Assembly (NCBI RefSeq): GCF_004353905.1
Contig: NZ_SMOD01000015.1
Coordinates: 1 to 64,000, forward strand
Direction: 5' to 3'
Source of the DNA: Paraburkholderia guartelaensis
Lineage (GTDB): Bacteria; Pseudomonadota; Gammaproteobacteria; Burkholderiales; Burkholderiaceae
Length of the DNA stretch: 64,000 nucleotides
Shown here: one piece after another, positions 33,175 through 40,969 of the stretch
How the letters are laid out: each line of letters opens with the position of its first letter
How positions within the stretch are numbered: position 1 is the first letter of the stretch
Position numbers and translations under genes: made by a program
The notes under the pieces: model-generated
What the model saw: only the letters and a program-made list of their open reading frames with translations
Database searches by the model: none
What the model was told of the DNA's origin: nothing

Positions 33175-34506
33175 ATGTCCGCCCCTGCCAACCGTTATGA
33201 GGACCTGCTGGAGTCCGCCAGCGCCAAGGTCCTGCGGCACGTGCTCCCGCTCTTCCTCATCATGTTCATCGCGAACTATATCGACCGTGTGAACGTCGGT
33301 TTCGCCGGCGCGCACATGAAAGCCGATATCGGTCTTTCGGCGGCGGCGTATGGGTTCGGCGCGGGGCTGTTCTTCGTGGGCTACGCGATCTTCGAGGTGC
33401 CGTCCAACATCCTCATGCAAAAGTATGGCGCACGCGCCTGGCTCACGCGCATCATGGGTACGTGGGGCGTCGTGGCCGCCGCCATGGCGTTCGTGCACAA
33501 CGACACCTCGTTCTACGTGCTGCGGTTTCTGCTGGGCGTGGCCGAAGCGGGCTTCTTTCCCGGCGTGATCTATTACTTCGCGCAGTGGCTGCCGCAGAAA
33601 GAACGCGGCAAGGCGGCGGCTGTATTTCTCGCTGGTTCGGCGTTCGCCTCGGTGCTCTCGGGTCCGATCACGGGCGCGCTGCTGTCCGTGCGCGGCCTCG
33701 GCCTCGCGGGCTGGCAGTGGATGTTCCTGATCGAAGGCGGCTTTTCCATCGTGCTGTGCGGCGTGAGCTGGGTGTTCCTGAAGTCGCGCATTCGCGATGC
33801 CCACTGGCTCACGAGCGACGAGCAGGGCGCGCTCGAAACCTACATGGTGCGCGAACAGGCCGAGCGCGAAGCCGCCACGGGCGCGCACGTGCCGGTGCTG
33901 CGCCTCCTGAAGGACCCGCAGATCGTGCTGTTCTGCTTCCTCTACTTCGCGATTCAGCTCACGATCTACGCGGCCACGTTCTGGCTGCCCACGATCATCC
34001 GCAAGATGGGCGGCCTCACCGACTTCCAGGTGGGCCTCTACAACGCCATCCCGTGGATGATTGCCATCGTCGCGATGTACTGCTTCGCGCTGCTTTCCGC
34101 AAAGTACCGCTTCCAGCAGGCGTGGCTCGCCGTCGCACTCGTGATCGCCGCCTGCGGCCTGTTCGCTTCGACGTCGTCGGACCCGGTGTTCTCGTTCGTG
34201 GCGATCTGCTTCTCGGCCATCGGCTTCAAGGCGGCTTCGTCGCTGTTCTGGCCGATGCCGCAAGGCTATCTCGACACCCGCGTGGCCGCCGGCGTGATCG
34301 CGCTCATCAATTCGCTCGGCAACCTCGGCGGGTTCTTCGCACCGGCCACCTTCGGCTATCTTCAACAGCATACGGGCTCGATTACGGGCGGCCTCTACGG
34401 CCTCGGCGTGACTTCGCTGATTGCCGCCGCCGCCGCCTTCCTCGCCCGTAACAAGCCATCGCGCCGCGCTTTTGCCGACGATTCGGTCCGCAGCGGCGCG
34501 CACTGA
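33175..34506 (+). CDS. gudP: MFS transporter, ACS family; D-glucarate/galactarate importer
   Basis: A 443-residue permease with about 12 helices in the anion:cation symporter family. Characteristic text: LFLIMFIANYIDRVNVGFAG in helix 1, FFVGYAIFEVPSNILMQKYG with the loop motif ARAWLTRIM and GVAEAGFFPGVIYYFAQWLP. AGGAG lies before the ATG at 33175; an upstream in-frame ATG overlaps the promoter and operator. As first gene of the operon that encodes glucarate dehydratase, sugar diacid import is the natural role. Related ACS members carry tartrate or phthalate, so the substrate rests on context. Confidence 0.82.
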   Translation: MSAPANRYEDLLESASAKVLRHVLPLFLIMFIANYIDRVNVGFAGAHMKADIGLSAAAYGFGAGLFFVGYAIFEVPSNILMQKYGARAWLTRIMGTWGVVAAAMAFVHNDTSFYVLRFLLGVAEAGFFPGVIYYFAQWLPQKERGKAAAVFLAGSAFASVLSGPITGALLSVRGLGLAGWQWMFLIEGGFSIVLCGVSWVFLKSRIRDAHWLTSDEQGALETYMVREQAEREAATGAHVPVLRLLKDPQIVLFCFLYFAIQLTIYAATFWLPTIIRKMGGLTDFQVGLYNAIPWMIAIVAMYCFALLSAKYRFQQAWLAVALVIAACGLFASTSSDPVFSFVAICFSAIGFKAASSLFWPMPQGYLDTRVAAGVIALINSLGNLGGFFAPATFGYLQQHTGSITGGLYGLGVTSLIAAAAAFLARNKPSRRAFADDSVRSGAH

Positions 34507-34545
34507 GCCCGCGTGCAACCCTCAATCGAGAAGGAAACCCACACC

Positions 34546-35634
34546 ATGAACCAGCCGAACCCCGAACGCTTCTTCGTCTACGTCGCGAATTCGAAAGACG
34601 GCGACATTGGCGTGTTTCATCTCGATGCGCGTAATGGCGCGCTCACGCCGCAAGCTCGCGTGGCCGCGCAGGACAACGTGATGCCGATGGCGCTCTCGCC
34701 CGATCGCCGCCGCCTTTACGCGGCCACGCGCGGCGCGGACAAGCGCATCAACGACTACGCCATCGACGCGCAAAGCGGCAATCTCGCGCCGCGCGTGCAG
34801 ACGCCGATCGAATCGAGCCTCGCGTATCTGTGCGCCGAGCCGCAGGGGCGTTTCCTGCTGGGCGCTTCGTACGGCGAGCATCGCGTGAGCCTGTATGGCG
34901 CGAACGATCTCGCGAACGGGCATGGCGCTCCGTTGCAGGTGATCGGCGATATCGAGCACGCGCACGCCGTGATCGTTTCCGCCGACGGGCGCTTCGCCTA
35001 TGCGTCGTCGCTCGGCAGCAACCGGGTGTTTACTTTTGCGCTGGAAGACGCGGGGCGCCTCGTCGAGATCGGCACGGTCGATCTCGGTGCGGGCTTCGGT
35101 CCGCGTCATCTGCGCTTTTCGCCCAACGGCGACGTGCTGTACGTGCTGAGCGAATTCCGCGCGACCGTCGCGGTTTTCGCGCGCGACGCCGCCACGGGCA
35201 AGCTCGCGGCGCTGCACGTCTCGCCGCGCGCGCCGGTGCTCGCCCATCTGAATGACGGTTTTGCGCGCCCGAGCCCCACGGACCCCGTGCAGCCCGACCC
35301 CGCTGTGCTCGCGAAGCTCGTCTGGGCCGCCGATATCCACGTCTCGCCCGATGGGCGCTTCGTCTACGTGTCCGAGCGCACGACGAGCCAGATTTTCACG
35401 CTGCGCGTATCGCAAGACGGCGCGCTCGAATACGTGGGTGCGACGGCGACCGAGACGCAGCCGCGCGGTTTTCGCATTGACCCGACGGGACGCTTTCTCG
35501 TGGCGTGCGGAGAGAAATCGCAACACGTGTCGGTCTACACGATCGATGCGGCGAGCGGTGCGCTCACAGCCGTCTCGCGCGGCGAGGGCGGCAATGGGGC
35601 GAACTGGGTGGAGATCGTCGCCGCCAACGCTTGA
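34546..35634 (+). CDS. Seven-bladed beta-propeller lactonase (6-phosphogluconolactonase-like)
   Basis: A 362-residue protein of the YbhE/Pgl lactonase family. Repeated blade motifs are seen: VYVANSKDGDIGVFHLDARN, PMALSPDRRRLYAATRG, FGPRHLRFSPNGDVLYVLSE, AADIHVSPDGRFVYVSERTT and RGFRIDPTGRFLVACGEKSQ. Family members open sugar lactones. Inside a glucarate operon it could hydrolyse glucarolactone or galactarolactone to the free diacid that GudD uses. AAGGA precedes the ATG at 34546. Its gap to gudP is 39 bp. Confidence 0.85.
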   Translation: MNQPNPERFFVYVANSKDGDIGVFHLDARNGALTPQARVAAQDNVMPMALSPDRRRLYAATRGADKRINDYAIDAQSGNLAPRVQTPIESSLAYLCAEPQGRFLLGASYGEHRVSLYGANDLANGHGAPLQVIGDIEHAHAVIVSADGRFAYASSLGSNRVFTFALEDAGRLVEIGTVDLGAGFGPRHLRFSPNGDVLYVLSEFRATVAVFARDAATGKLAALHVSPRAPVLAHLNDGFARPSPTDPVQPDPAVLAKLVWAADIHVSPDGRFVYVSERTTSQIFTLRVSQDGALEYVGATATETQPRGFRIDPTGRFLVACGEKSQHVSVYTIDAASGALTAVSRGEGGNGANWVEIVAANA

Positions 35635-35699
35635 CCGCTTCAATTCAAGGTTTCGATTGTCAGGGCGCAGCGCGCCGCACTTTTACAGGTAATCCGTTC

Positions 35700-37049
35700 A
35701 TGTCTACACAAACCGTTCAACCGAACGCCACGCCCGTTGTGACCGAGTTGCGCGTCGTGCCCGTGGCGGGCCGCGACAGCATGCTGCTGAACCTCTCCGG
35801 CGCGCACGGTCCGTTCTTCACGCGCAACGTCGTGCTGCTGCGCGACAGCGCGGGCAATACCGGCATCGGCGAAGTGCCGGGCGGCGAGGCGATCCGCAAG
35901 ACGCTCGAAGACGCGCGTGCATTCGTGGTCGGCCAGTCCATCGGCAATATGCAGTCGGTGCTCAACACCGTGCGCAAGCAGTTCGCCGATCGCGACTCGG
36001 GCGGACGTGGCCTGCAGACGTTCGACCTGCGCACCACGATTCACGCGGTCACGGCGCTCGAAGCCGCGCTGCTCGACCTGCTCGGCCAGCATTTGAACGT
36101 GCCCGTCGCCGCGCTGCTTGGCGAAGGCCAGCAACGCAGCGAAGTGGAGATGCTCGGCTACCTGTTCTTCATCGGCGATCGCAACAAGACCGATCTCGCC
36201 TACGCGAGCGGCGCCGATGGCCGCGACGACTGGGAGCGCCTGCGTACCGAAGAGGCGATGACGCCGGAGGCCGTCGTGCGTCTGGCCGAAGCCGCGCAAG
36301 CGCGCTACGGCTTCAACGACTTCAAGCTCAAGGGCGGCGTGCTGGCGGGCGAAGCGGAAATGGAAGCGGTCACGGCGCTGGCCGAGCGCTTTCCTGAAGC
36401 GCGCGTGACGCTCGACCCGAACGGCGCGTGGTCGCTCGCGGAAGCCATCCGCCTGTGCCGCGACAAGCACGATGTGCTCGCCTACGCGGAAGACCCGTGC
36501 GGTGCGGAGAACGGCTACTCGGGCCGCGAAGTGATGGCGGAATTCCGCCGCGCCACCGGCCTGCCCACGGCCACCAACATGATCGCGACCGACTGGCGCC
36601 AGATGGGCCACGCCATTCAGCTGCAGAGCGTGGACATTCCGCTCGCCGACCCGCACTTCTGGACCATGCAGGGCTCGGTGCGCGTGGCGCAGATGTGTAA
36701 CGACTGGGGCCTCACGTGGGGCTCGCACTCGAACAATCACTTCGACATTTCGCTCGCGATGTTCACGCATGCAGCCGCCGCGGCGCCAGGCAAGATCACG
36801 GCGATCGACACGCACTGGATCTGGCAGGACGGCCAGCGCCTCACGCGCGAGCCGCTGCAGATCGTGGGCGGCAAGGTGCAGGTGCCGCAGAAGCCGGGTC
36901 TCGGCATCGAGATCGACATGGACGCGCTGGAAAAGGCCCACGCGCTCTACAAGGAGCACGGCCTCGGCGCGCGCGACGACGCGATCGCCATGCAATACCT
37001 CATTCCCAACTGGAAATTCGACAACAAGCGTCCGTGCCTCGTGCGCTGA
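35700..37049 (+). CDS. gudD: D-Glucarate dehydratase
   Basis: A 449-residue enolase-superfamily enzyme that dehydrates D-glucarate to 5-dehydro-4-deoxy-D-glucarate. Signature residues: the general base Lys in FKLKGGVLAGE, metal ligands in TLDPNGAW and AYAEDPCG, then NMIATDWRQM and the catalytic His in WGSHSNNHFDISLAM. Length and order agree with E. coli GudD (446). Start at 35700 (MSTQTVQPN) with AGG upstream; the longer frame into the lactonase gene has no support. Third gene in the operon, ahead of kdgD. Confidence 0.94.
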   Translation: MSTQTVQPNATPVVTELRVVPVAGRDSMLLNLSGAHGPFFTRNVVLLRDSAGNTGIGEVPGGEAIRKTLEDARAFVVGQSIGNMQSVLNTVRKQFADRDSGGRGLQTFDLRTTIHAVTALEAALLDLLGQHLNVPVAALLGEGQQRSEVEMLGYLFFIGDRNKTDLAYASGADGRDDWERLRTEEAMTPEAVVRLAEAAQARYGFNDFKLKGGVLAGEAEMEAVTALAERFPEARVTLDPNGAWSLAEAIRLCRDKHDVLAYAEDPCGAENGYSGREVMAEFRRATGLPTATNMIATDWRQMGHAIQLQSVDIPLADPHFWTMQGSVRVAQMCNDWGLTWGSHSNNHFDISLAMFTHAAAAAPGKITAIDTHWIWQDGQRLTREPLQIVGGKVQVPQKPGLGIEIDMDALEKAHALYKEHGLGARDDAIAMQYLIPNWKFDNKRPCLVR

Positions 37050-37100
37050 ACGCCGTCTTCAACTGAACACCTTTACTGACTTCGCAACAGGATCAAGACC

Positions 37101-38018
37101 ATGACCACGCCGCAAGAACTCAAGCAAATCGTCTCCGAAGGCCTGCTTTCGTTCCCCGTGACCGACTTCGACGCGCAGGGCAACTTCCGCGCGAGCACCT
37201 ACGCCGAGCGCCTCGAATGGCTGGCCCCTTACGGCGCGAGCGCGCTGTTCGCGGCGGGTGGCACGGGCGAATTCTTCTCGCTCACGAAGAGCGAATACTC
37301 GCAGGTCATCAAGACGGCCACCGAAACCTGCAAGGGCAAGGTGCCGATTCTCGCGGGTGCGGGCGGCGCCACGCGCGTGGCCATCGAATACGCGCAGGAA
37401 GCCGAGCGCAATGGCGCGCAGGGCATTCTGCTGATGCCGCACTACCTCACGGAAGCGTCGCAGGAAGGCATTGCCGCGCACGTGGAGCAGGTTTGCAAGG
37501 CCGTGCCGAAGATGGGCGTGATCGTCTACAACCGCGCCAATTCGAAGCTCAACGCCGACATGCTCGAACAGCTCGCTGACCGCTGCGAGAACCTCATCGG
37601 CTTCAAGGACGGCGTGGGCGAGATCGAGGCGATGGTGACGATCCGCCGCCGTCTGGGCGACCGCTTCTCGTACTTGGGCGGCCTGCCCACGGCCGAAGTC
37701 TACGCAGCGGCGTACAAGGCGCTGGGCGTGCCCGTATATTCGTCGGCAGTGTTCAACTTCATTCCGAAGACGGCCATGCAGTTCTACCGCGCGATTGCCG
37801 CGGACGACCACGCGACGGTGGGCAAGCTCATCGACGAATTCTTCCTGCCGTACCTCGCCATTCGCAATCGCCGCGCGGGCTACGCGGTCAGCATCGTGAA
37901 GGCCGGTGCGAAGCTCGTGGGCCGCGACGCGGGCCCGGTGCGCGCGCCGCTCACCGACCTCACGCAAGAGGAAGTGGCGCAGCTCGATGTGCTGATCAAG
38001 AAGCTCGGCGCGCAGTAA
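37101..38018 (+). CDS. kdgD: 5-Dehydro-4-deoxyglucarate dehydratase (decarboxylating)
   Basis: A 305-residue DapA-superfamily TIM barrel that turns 5-dehydro-4-deoxyglucarate into 2-oxoglutarate semialdehyde, CO2 and water. Active-site features: AAGGTGEFFSLT early in the barrel, Tyr in GVIVYNRANSKL and the Schiff-base Lys in LIGFKDGVGEI. The segment LSFPVTDFDAQGNF at the N-terminus and YLGGLPTAEVYA are typical. AGGA lies before the ATG, 51 bp after gudD. The product feeds the semialdehyde dehydrogenase encoded at 31310-32893. Confidence 0.94.
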   Translation: MTTPQELKQIVSEGLLSFPVTDFDAQGNFRASTYAERLEWLAPYGASALFAAGGTGEFFSLTKSEYSQVIKTATETCKGKVPILAGAGGATRVAIEYAQEAERNGAQGILLMPHYLTEASQEGIAAHVEQVCKAVPKMGVIVYNRANSKLNADMLEQLADRCENLIGFKDGVGEIEAMVTIRRRLGDRFSYLGGLPTAEVYAAAYKALGVPVYSSAVFNFIPKTAMQFYRAIAADDHATVGKLIDEFFLPYLAIRNRRAGYAVSIVKAGAKLVGRDAGPVRAPLTDLTQEEVAQLDVLIKKLGAQ

Positions 38019-38072
38019 CGCGTTCGGTGTTCACGCCATGCGCGCGCCAGCCGGCGCGCGGCATGGCTTGCG

Positions 38073-38096
38073 ACAGGGCCCTTGCGGCCCTGTTTG
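38073..38096 (+). terminator. Terminator after the glucarate operon
   Basis: ACAGGGCC / GGCCCTGT, an 8-bp stem with CTTGC loop, followed by TTG. A second GC-rich near-palindrome lies just before it at about 38037-38063. It ends the gudP-lactonase-gudD-kdgD transcript; the T-run is short. Confidence 0.65.
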
Positions 38097-38120
38097 CTCG
38101 TGAAGGGCGTGGGCGGACGA

Positions 38121-38372
38121 TCAGTTGTTGTCGCCGAACAAGTCCAGATTGGAGCGCTCGCGCTTTTTGCCTTCGGTGCCTTCGGCGTTGCGGGCGCGGC
38201 GCGCGGTCTTTTCGCGGCGCGGCTTGCCGAACACCTCGTCGGGCGTGAAGCCGAATTCGGCGATTGCCGCGCGCACATTGGCCAGCGCCTCGTTCGCCGC
38301 TTCGGCGCGCGCGGCTTCAATGCGCTCGTCGAGTTCGCGCTTCTGGGCGAGCAATTCGCGGTAGGTAGCCAT
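38121..38372 (-). CDS. H-NS-like protein without the usual DNA-binding end
   Basis: An 83-residue protein. The first part (TYRELLAQKRELDERIEAAR, then EALANVRAAIAEFGFTPDEV) is the helical oligomerisation segment of Burkholderia H-NS/BpH3 proteins. Full-length members, usually 95-105 residues, end in a DNA-binding motif like YRNP-TG-TWSGRGRAPKW. Here that part is missing and replaced by a charged tail, KPRREKTARRARNAEGTEGK and ERSNLDLFGDNN. No remains of the motif are seen past the stop. It may pair with full-length H-NS and modulate it, as H-NST/Hha-type proteins do. Lys/Arg in the tail might still contact DNA. Confidence 0.75.
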   Translation of the reverse strand: MATYRELLAQKRELDERIEAARAEAANEALANVRAAIAEFGFTPDEVFGKPRREKTARRARNAEGTEGKKRERSNLDLFGDNN

Positions 38373-38457
38373 CGATAATTCTTGTCGAGTGAAAAAGAGC
38401 CGCTGATTTTACGCGTTGTGCGGGCTTCGTGCGGGCTTTACACCGCAATTTGCAGCA

Positions 38458-39162
38458 TCAAAGATACGCGGCGAGCAGCGCAACCACGACGCACGATAAC
38501 CCCATCAGCAAGGCCGCGAGCCAAAGCGACCCGCGCGCGGGCGCGCGCACCGAAGCGGGCAGGCGCTTTTTGCCGCTCAGCATCGGGCCGATCAGATTGT
38601 GGCCTTTCGCGAGCGCGTAGACGGCAATCGCGCAGATGTGCAGCACGACCGCCGCCGCGAGCAGATCCCAGCCCCATGCGTGCAGGCCGGCTATCGCATT
38701 GGCGATTTTTGCGGGCACGATTTCGCTGAGCGGGCCTTCGTCGGCGATGTCGTTGTTGTCGTAGAGACCGGTGAGCGTTTCCATGAGCAGCAGCGCGAGC
38801 AGCAGCAGAACCATCCAGCCGCCGGCCGCGTTGTGGCCCACCTGGACGTCGGGTTCGCGCCGCAGCAGATGGCGCAGATGCTCGATTGCCTTGCGCGGCG
38901 AGGCGACGAAGCGCGAGAAGCGCGCGGTCTCGCTGCCGAAGCAGCCCCACAGGATGCGAAACAGCACGAGCGCGAGCAGTGTCTCGCCGAGGCGCACGTG
39001 CATCTGCATCCAGTTCATGCGCTGCGTGACGTAAGCGGCCGCCACGAGCACGACGGTCAGCCAGTGGAAGAGGCGCGTGGGCAGGTCCCAGACAGGCACG
39101 CGGCGCTCAGGCTGGTCAGGGTGCTCGGGACGGTGGCGGGTTGCGGAGGTCGTGGAGTTCAT
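38458..39162 (-). CDS. Di-haem cytochrome b561-family protein
   Basis: A 234-residue inner-membrane protein with about four to five helices. It shows VPVWDLPTRLFHWLTVVLVA in helix 1, HVRLGETLLALVLFRILWG in helix 2, HNAAGGWMVLLLLALLLMET in helix 3 and LHAWGWDLLAAAVVLHICAI in helix 4, with the His that bind two b haems. Such proteins move electrons between the quinone pool and periplasmic cytochromes or hydrogenases. The ATG at 39162 opens directly into the conserved region; no strong ribosome site. An upstream open frame is antisense to other material and not supported. Confidence 0.85.
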   Translation of the reverse strand: MNSTTSATRHRPEHPDQPERRVPVWDLPTRLFHWLTVVLVAAAYVTQRMNWMQMHVRLGETLLALVLFRILWGCFGSETARFSRFVASPRKAIEHLRHLLRREPDVQVGHNAAGGWMVLLLLALLLMETLTGLYDNNDIADEGPLSEIVPAKIANAIAGLHAWGWDLLAAAVVLHICAIAVYALAKGHNLIGPMLSGKKRLPASVRAPARGSLWLAALLMGLSCVVVALLAAYL

Positions 39163-39336
39163 GATTCGAGGCGGGCGGCCGGGCGTGGCGCTCAAGGGCA
39201 TCATAGGCCAGGAACGTGTGCGCCATGTATGGCGCAATATACGCACCTGCGACGCCTCAGCGTCTACGTGGCGTCGCGCGGCGACTTCGGCGATACTTGC
39301 CGCTCGCCTTACATCCCTTGCAAGCCGATTCCACAG

Positions 39337-39936
39337 ATGGAAAAGAACCGACTCGAAGCCTTCAGCGATGGCGTGCTCGCCATCATCATTACGATCATGG
39401 TGCTGGAACTCAAGGTGCCGCATGGCAACGATCTCGCTGCGCTCGCGCCGCTCTGGCCGGTCTATCTGAGCTACGTGTTGAGCTTCATCTACGTGGGTAT
39501 CTACTGGAACAACCATCACCATATGCTGCAGGTGGCGCGCCGCGTGAACGGCTCGGTGCTCTGGGCCAACCTGCATCTGCTGTTCTGGCTTTCGCTGCTG
39601 CCGTTCACCACGGGCTGGATGGGCGAGAACGAATTCGGGCGCTGGCCGACCGCGCTCTATGGCGTCAACCTGCTGCTCTGCGCGCTGGCCTATGTCGTGC
39701 TGCAGTTCACGCTGGTGCGCTATCACGGGATGCAAAGCCCGCTTGCCATCGCGCTGGGCAACGACGTGAAGGGCAAGATTTCACCGGTGCTTTATCTGGC
39801 GGGGTTTGCGCTCGCGGCGTTCGACTATCCGCGCATTGGCGCGATCTTCTACTTCATCGTGGCGCTGCTTTGGCTCGTGCCTGATCAACGCATGGAGCGG
39901 CTCGCTCTCGCTGCCGGCGAAAAGAAGGAAGAGTAA
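39337..39936 (+). CDS. TMEM175-family (DUF1211) membrane protein, possible K+ channel
   Basis: A 199-residue protein with about six helices. The start MEKNRLEAFSDGVLAIIITI has the diagnostic FSDGVLAI motif of helix 1, which lines the pore in bacterial TMEM175 potassium channels. WNNHHHMLQVARRVNG, LHLLFWLSLLPFTTGWMG and the end LVPDQRMERL are consistent. It is divergent from cytochrome b561 by 173 bp. No regulator is adjacent. Confidence 0.87.
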   Translation: MEKNRLEAFSDGVLAIIITIMVLELKVPHGNDLAALAPLWPVYLSYVLSFIYVGIYWNNHHHMLQVARRVNGSVLWANLHLLFWLSLLPFTTGWMGENEFGRWPTALYGVNLLLCALAYVVLQFTLVRYHGMQSPLAIALGNDVKGKISPVLYLAGFALAAFDYPRIGAIFYFIVALLWLVPDQRMERLALAAGEKKEE

Positions 39937-39944
39937 ACAGCAGT

Positions 39945-39971
39945 GGGGCCGGCGCGCATGCGGCCGGCCCC
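39945..39971. terminator. GC-rich hairpin between convergent genes
   Basis: GGGGCCGGC / GCCGGCCCC, a 9-bp stem with a 9-nt loop, between the convergent TMEM175 and DUF4142 genes. No T-run follows on either side, so it would be a weak terminator. Confidence 0.5.
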
Positions 39972-39990
39972 GTCGAACATCACATCGTCA

Positions 39991-40560
39991 TCAGCCTGCC
40001 AGGTGCTTGCGCTTGGCGAGTTCCTGAGCCTTGGCATAGTCAGCCTGGATCACAGGCAAGCCTTCCGTGGCGGCCTTCTTGAGGCCCGCGTCGCGGCCCG
40101 AGGCGATTTCCGCCTGGAACGCCGAGAGCGTCTTCTGCTGGCCGGCCAGCGCGACCTGCTCGATATACGTCTTGTCGAAGTCCGCGCCGCGCAGATTGTT
40201 GATGCTGCTGATCACCGCCGCATCCGGGTCGTTGCGCGGCACGTCCACGCCGCGCGGGCTCGCCGCGCGCATCGAGTCGGACAGCTTCGAATAGTCGGCC
40301 ACCAGTTTTTCGGCGAAAGCCTTCACTTCGCGGTCGGTCGAGCGCGAGTCGGCAATGCGCGCGGCATCGCGCTGCGTGGCGACGGTTTGCGTGCCGTCCG
40401 CGATGAAGGCCTTGTCGGCTTCGTGAAGCTTGCCGGGTGCGGCCGAAGTCGAGGCAGAAGCCGCGGTGGGCGCGGGGGTCTGCGCATGGGCGCTCAGCGT
40501 AACGGCGCAAAGGCTGGCGGCCGAAGCCGCGATGAGCGAGGCAAGCGAGAGGCGAGTCAT
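39991..40560 (-). CDS. Periplasmic DUF4142 protein
   Basis: A 189-residue protein with a Sec signal (MTRLSLASLIAASAASLCAV, cleavage near AHA-Q) and a mature alpha-helical DUF4142 domain: LHEADKAFIADGTQTVATQR, DREVKAFAEKLVADYSKLSD and YIEQVALAGQQKTLSAFQAE. This ferritin-like four-helix domain is common in Burkholderia envelopes and often linked to stress; the exact role is unknown. AAAGGAG precedes the ATG at 40560. Confidence 0.87.
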   Translation of the reverse strand: MTRLSLASLIAASAASLCAVTLSAHAQTPAPTAASASTSAAPGKLHEADKAFIADGTQTVATQRDAARIADSRSTDREVKAFAEKLVADYSKLSDSMRAASPRGVDVPRNDPDAAVISSINNLRGADFDKTYIEQVALAGQQKTLSAFQAEIASGRDAGLKKAATEGLPVIQADYAKAQELAKRKHLAG

Positions 40561-40969
40561 GTGAACTCCTTTCTGCGTAGTTGGTATCGATTGCACGCGC
40601 AGGGCCTTGTGTCATGCCGCTTTCCGTGCGGCTCTGCGCGGGACCGTTGTGGCGTGGCGCCTTGCTGCTCAACGGTCTGAGGAATTCTATGAACTCGCTC
40701 GCCATTCAGGTGAAACGATTGCTTCGCTTGTGTAACGGTTGGTAAGAGAGCATGCGGATGAAATAACGATCCGCGTATTCACATCGACGTCATGCGTTTA
40801 TGCGAATACAGCGTTCTCCATTCGCGCCAACCGGCGCACAATGTCCCTCGCGCGTGTCGTTGCTTCTACGGCGAAAAGTCCCACGATCTGGGCACGAACG
40901 CGGTTTGAGTCTCACGAGCGTGCGCAAAAGCGCACGCAAAAAAACGTAGGCCAACGAGGAGGAGACAGG
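40561..40969. other. Divergent promoter region with two inverted repeats
   Basis: 409 bp with no convincing gene. GCGGAT (40754-40759) and ATCCGC (40769-40774) form an inverted repeat with 9-bp spacing. A wider pair, GTATTC (40775-40780) and GAATAC (40804-40809), follows directly. They could be operators for the MFS/ligase operon. No regulator gene is adjacent. AT-richer bases from 40730 to 40830 fit a promoter. Confidence 0.4.
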
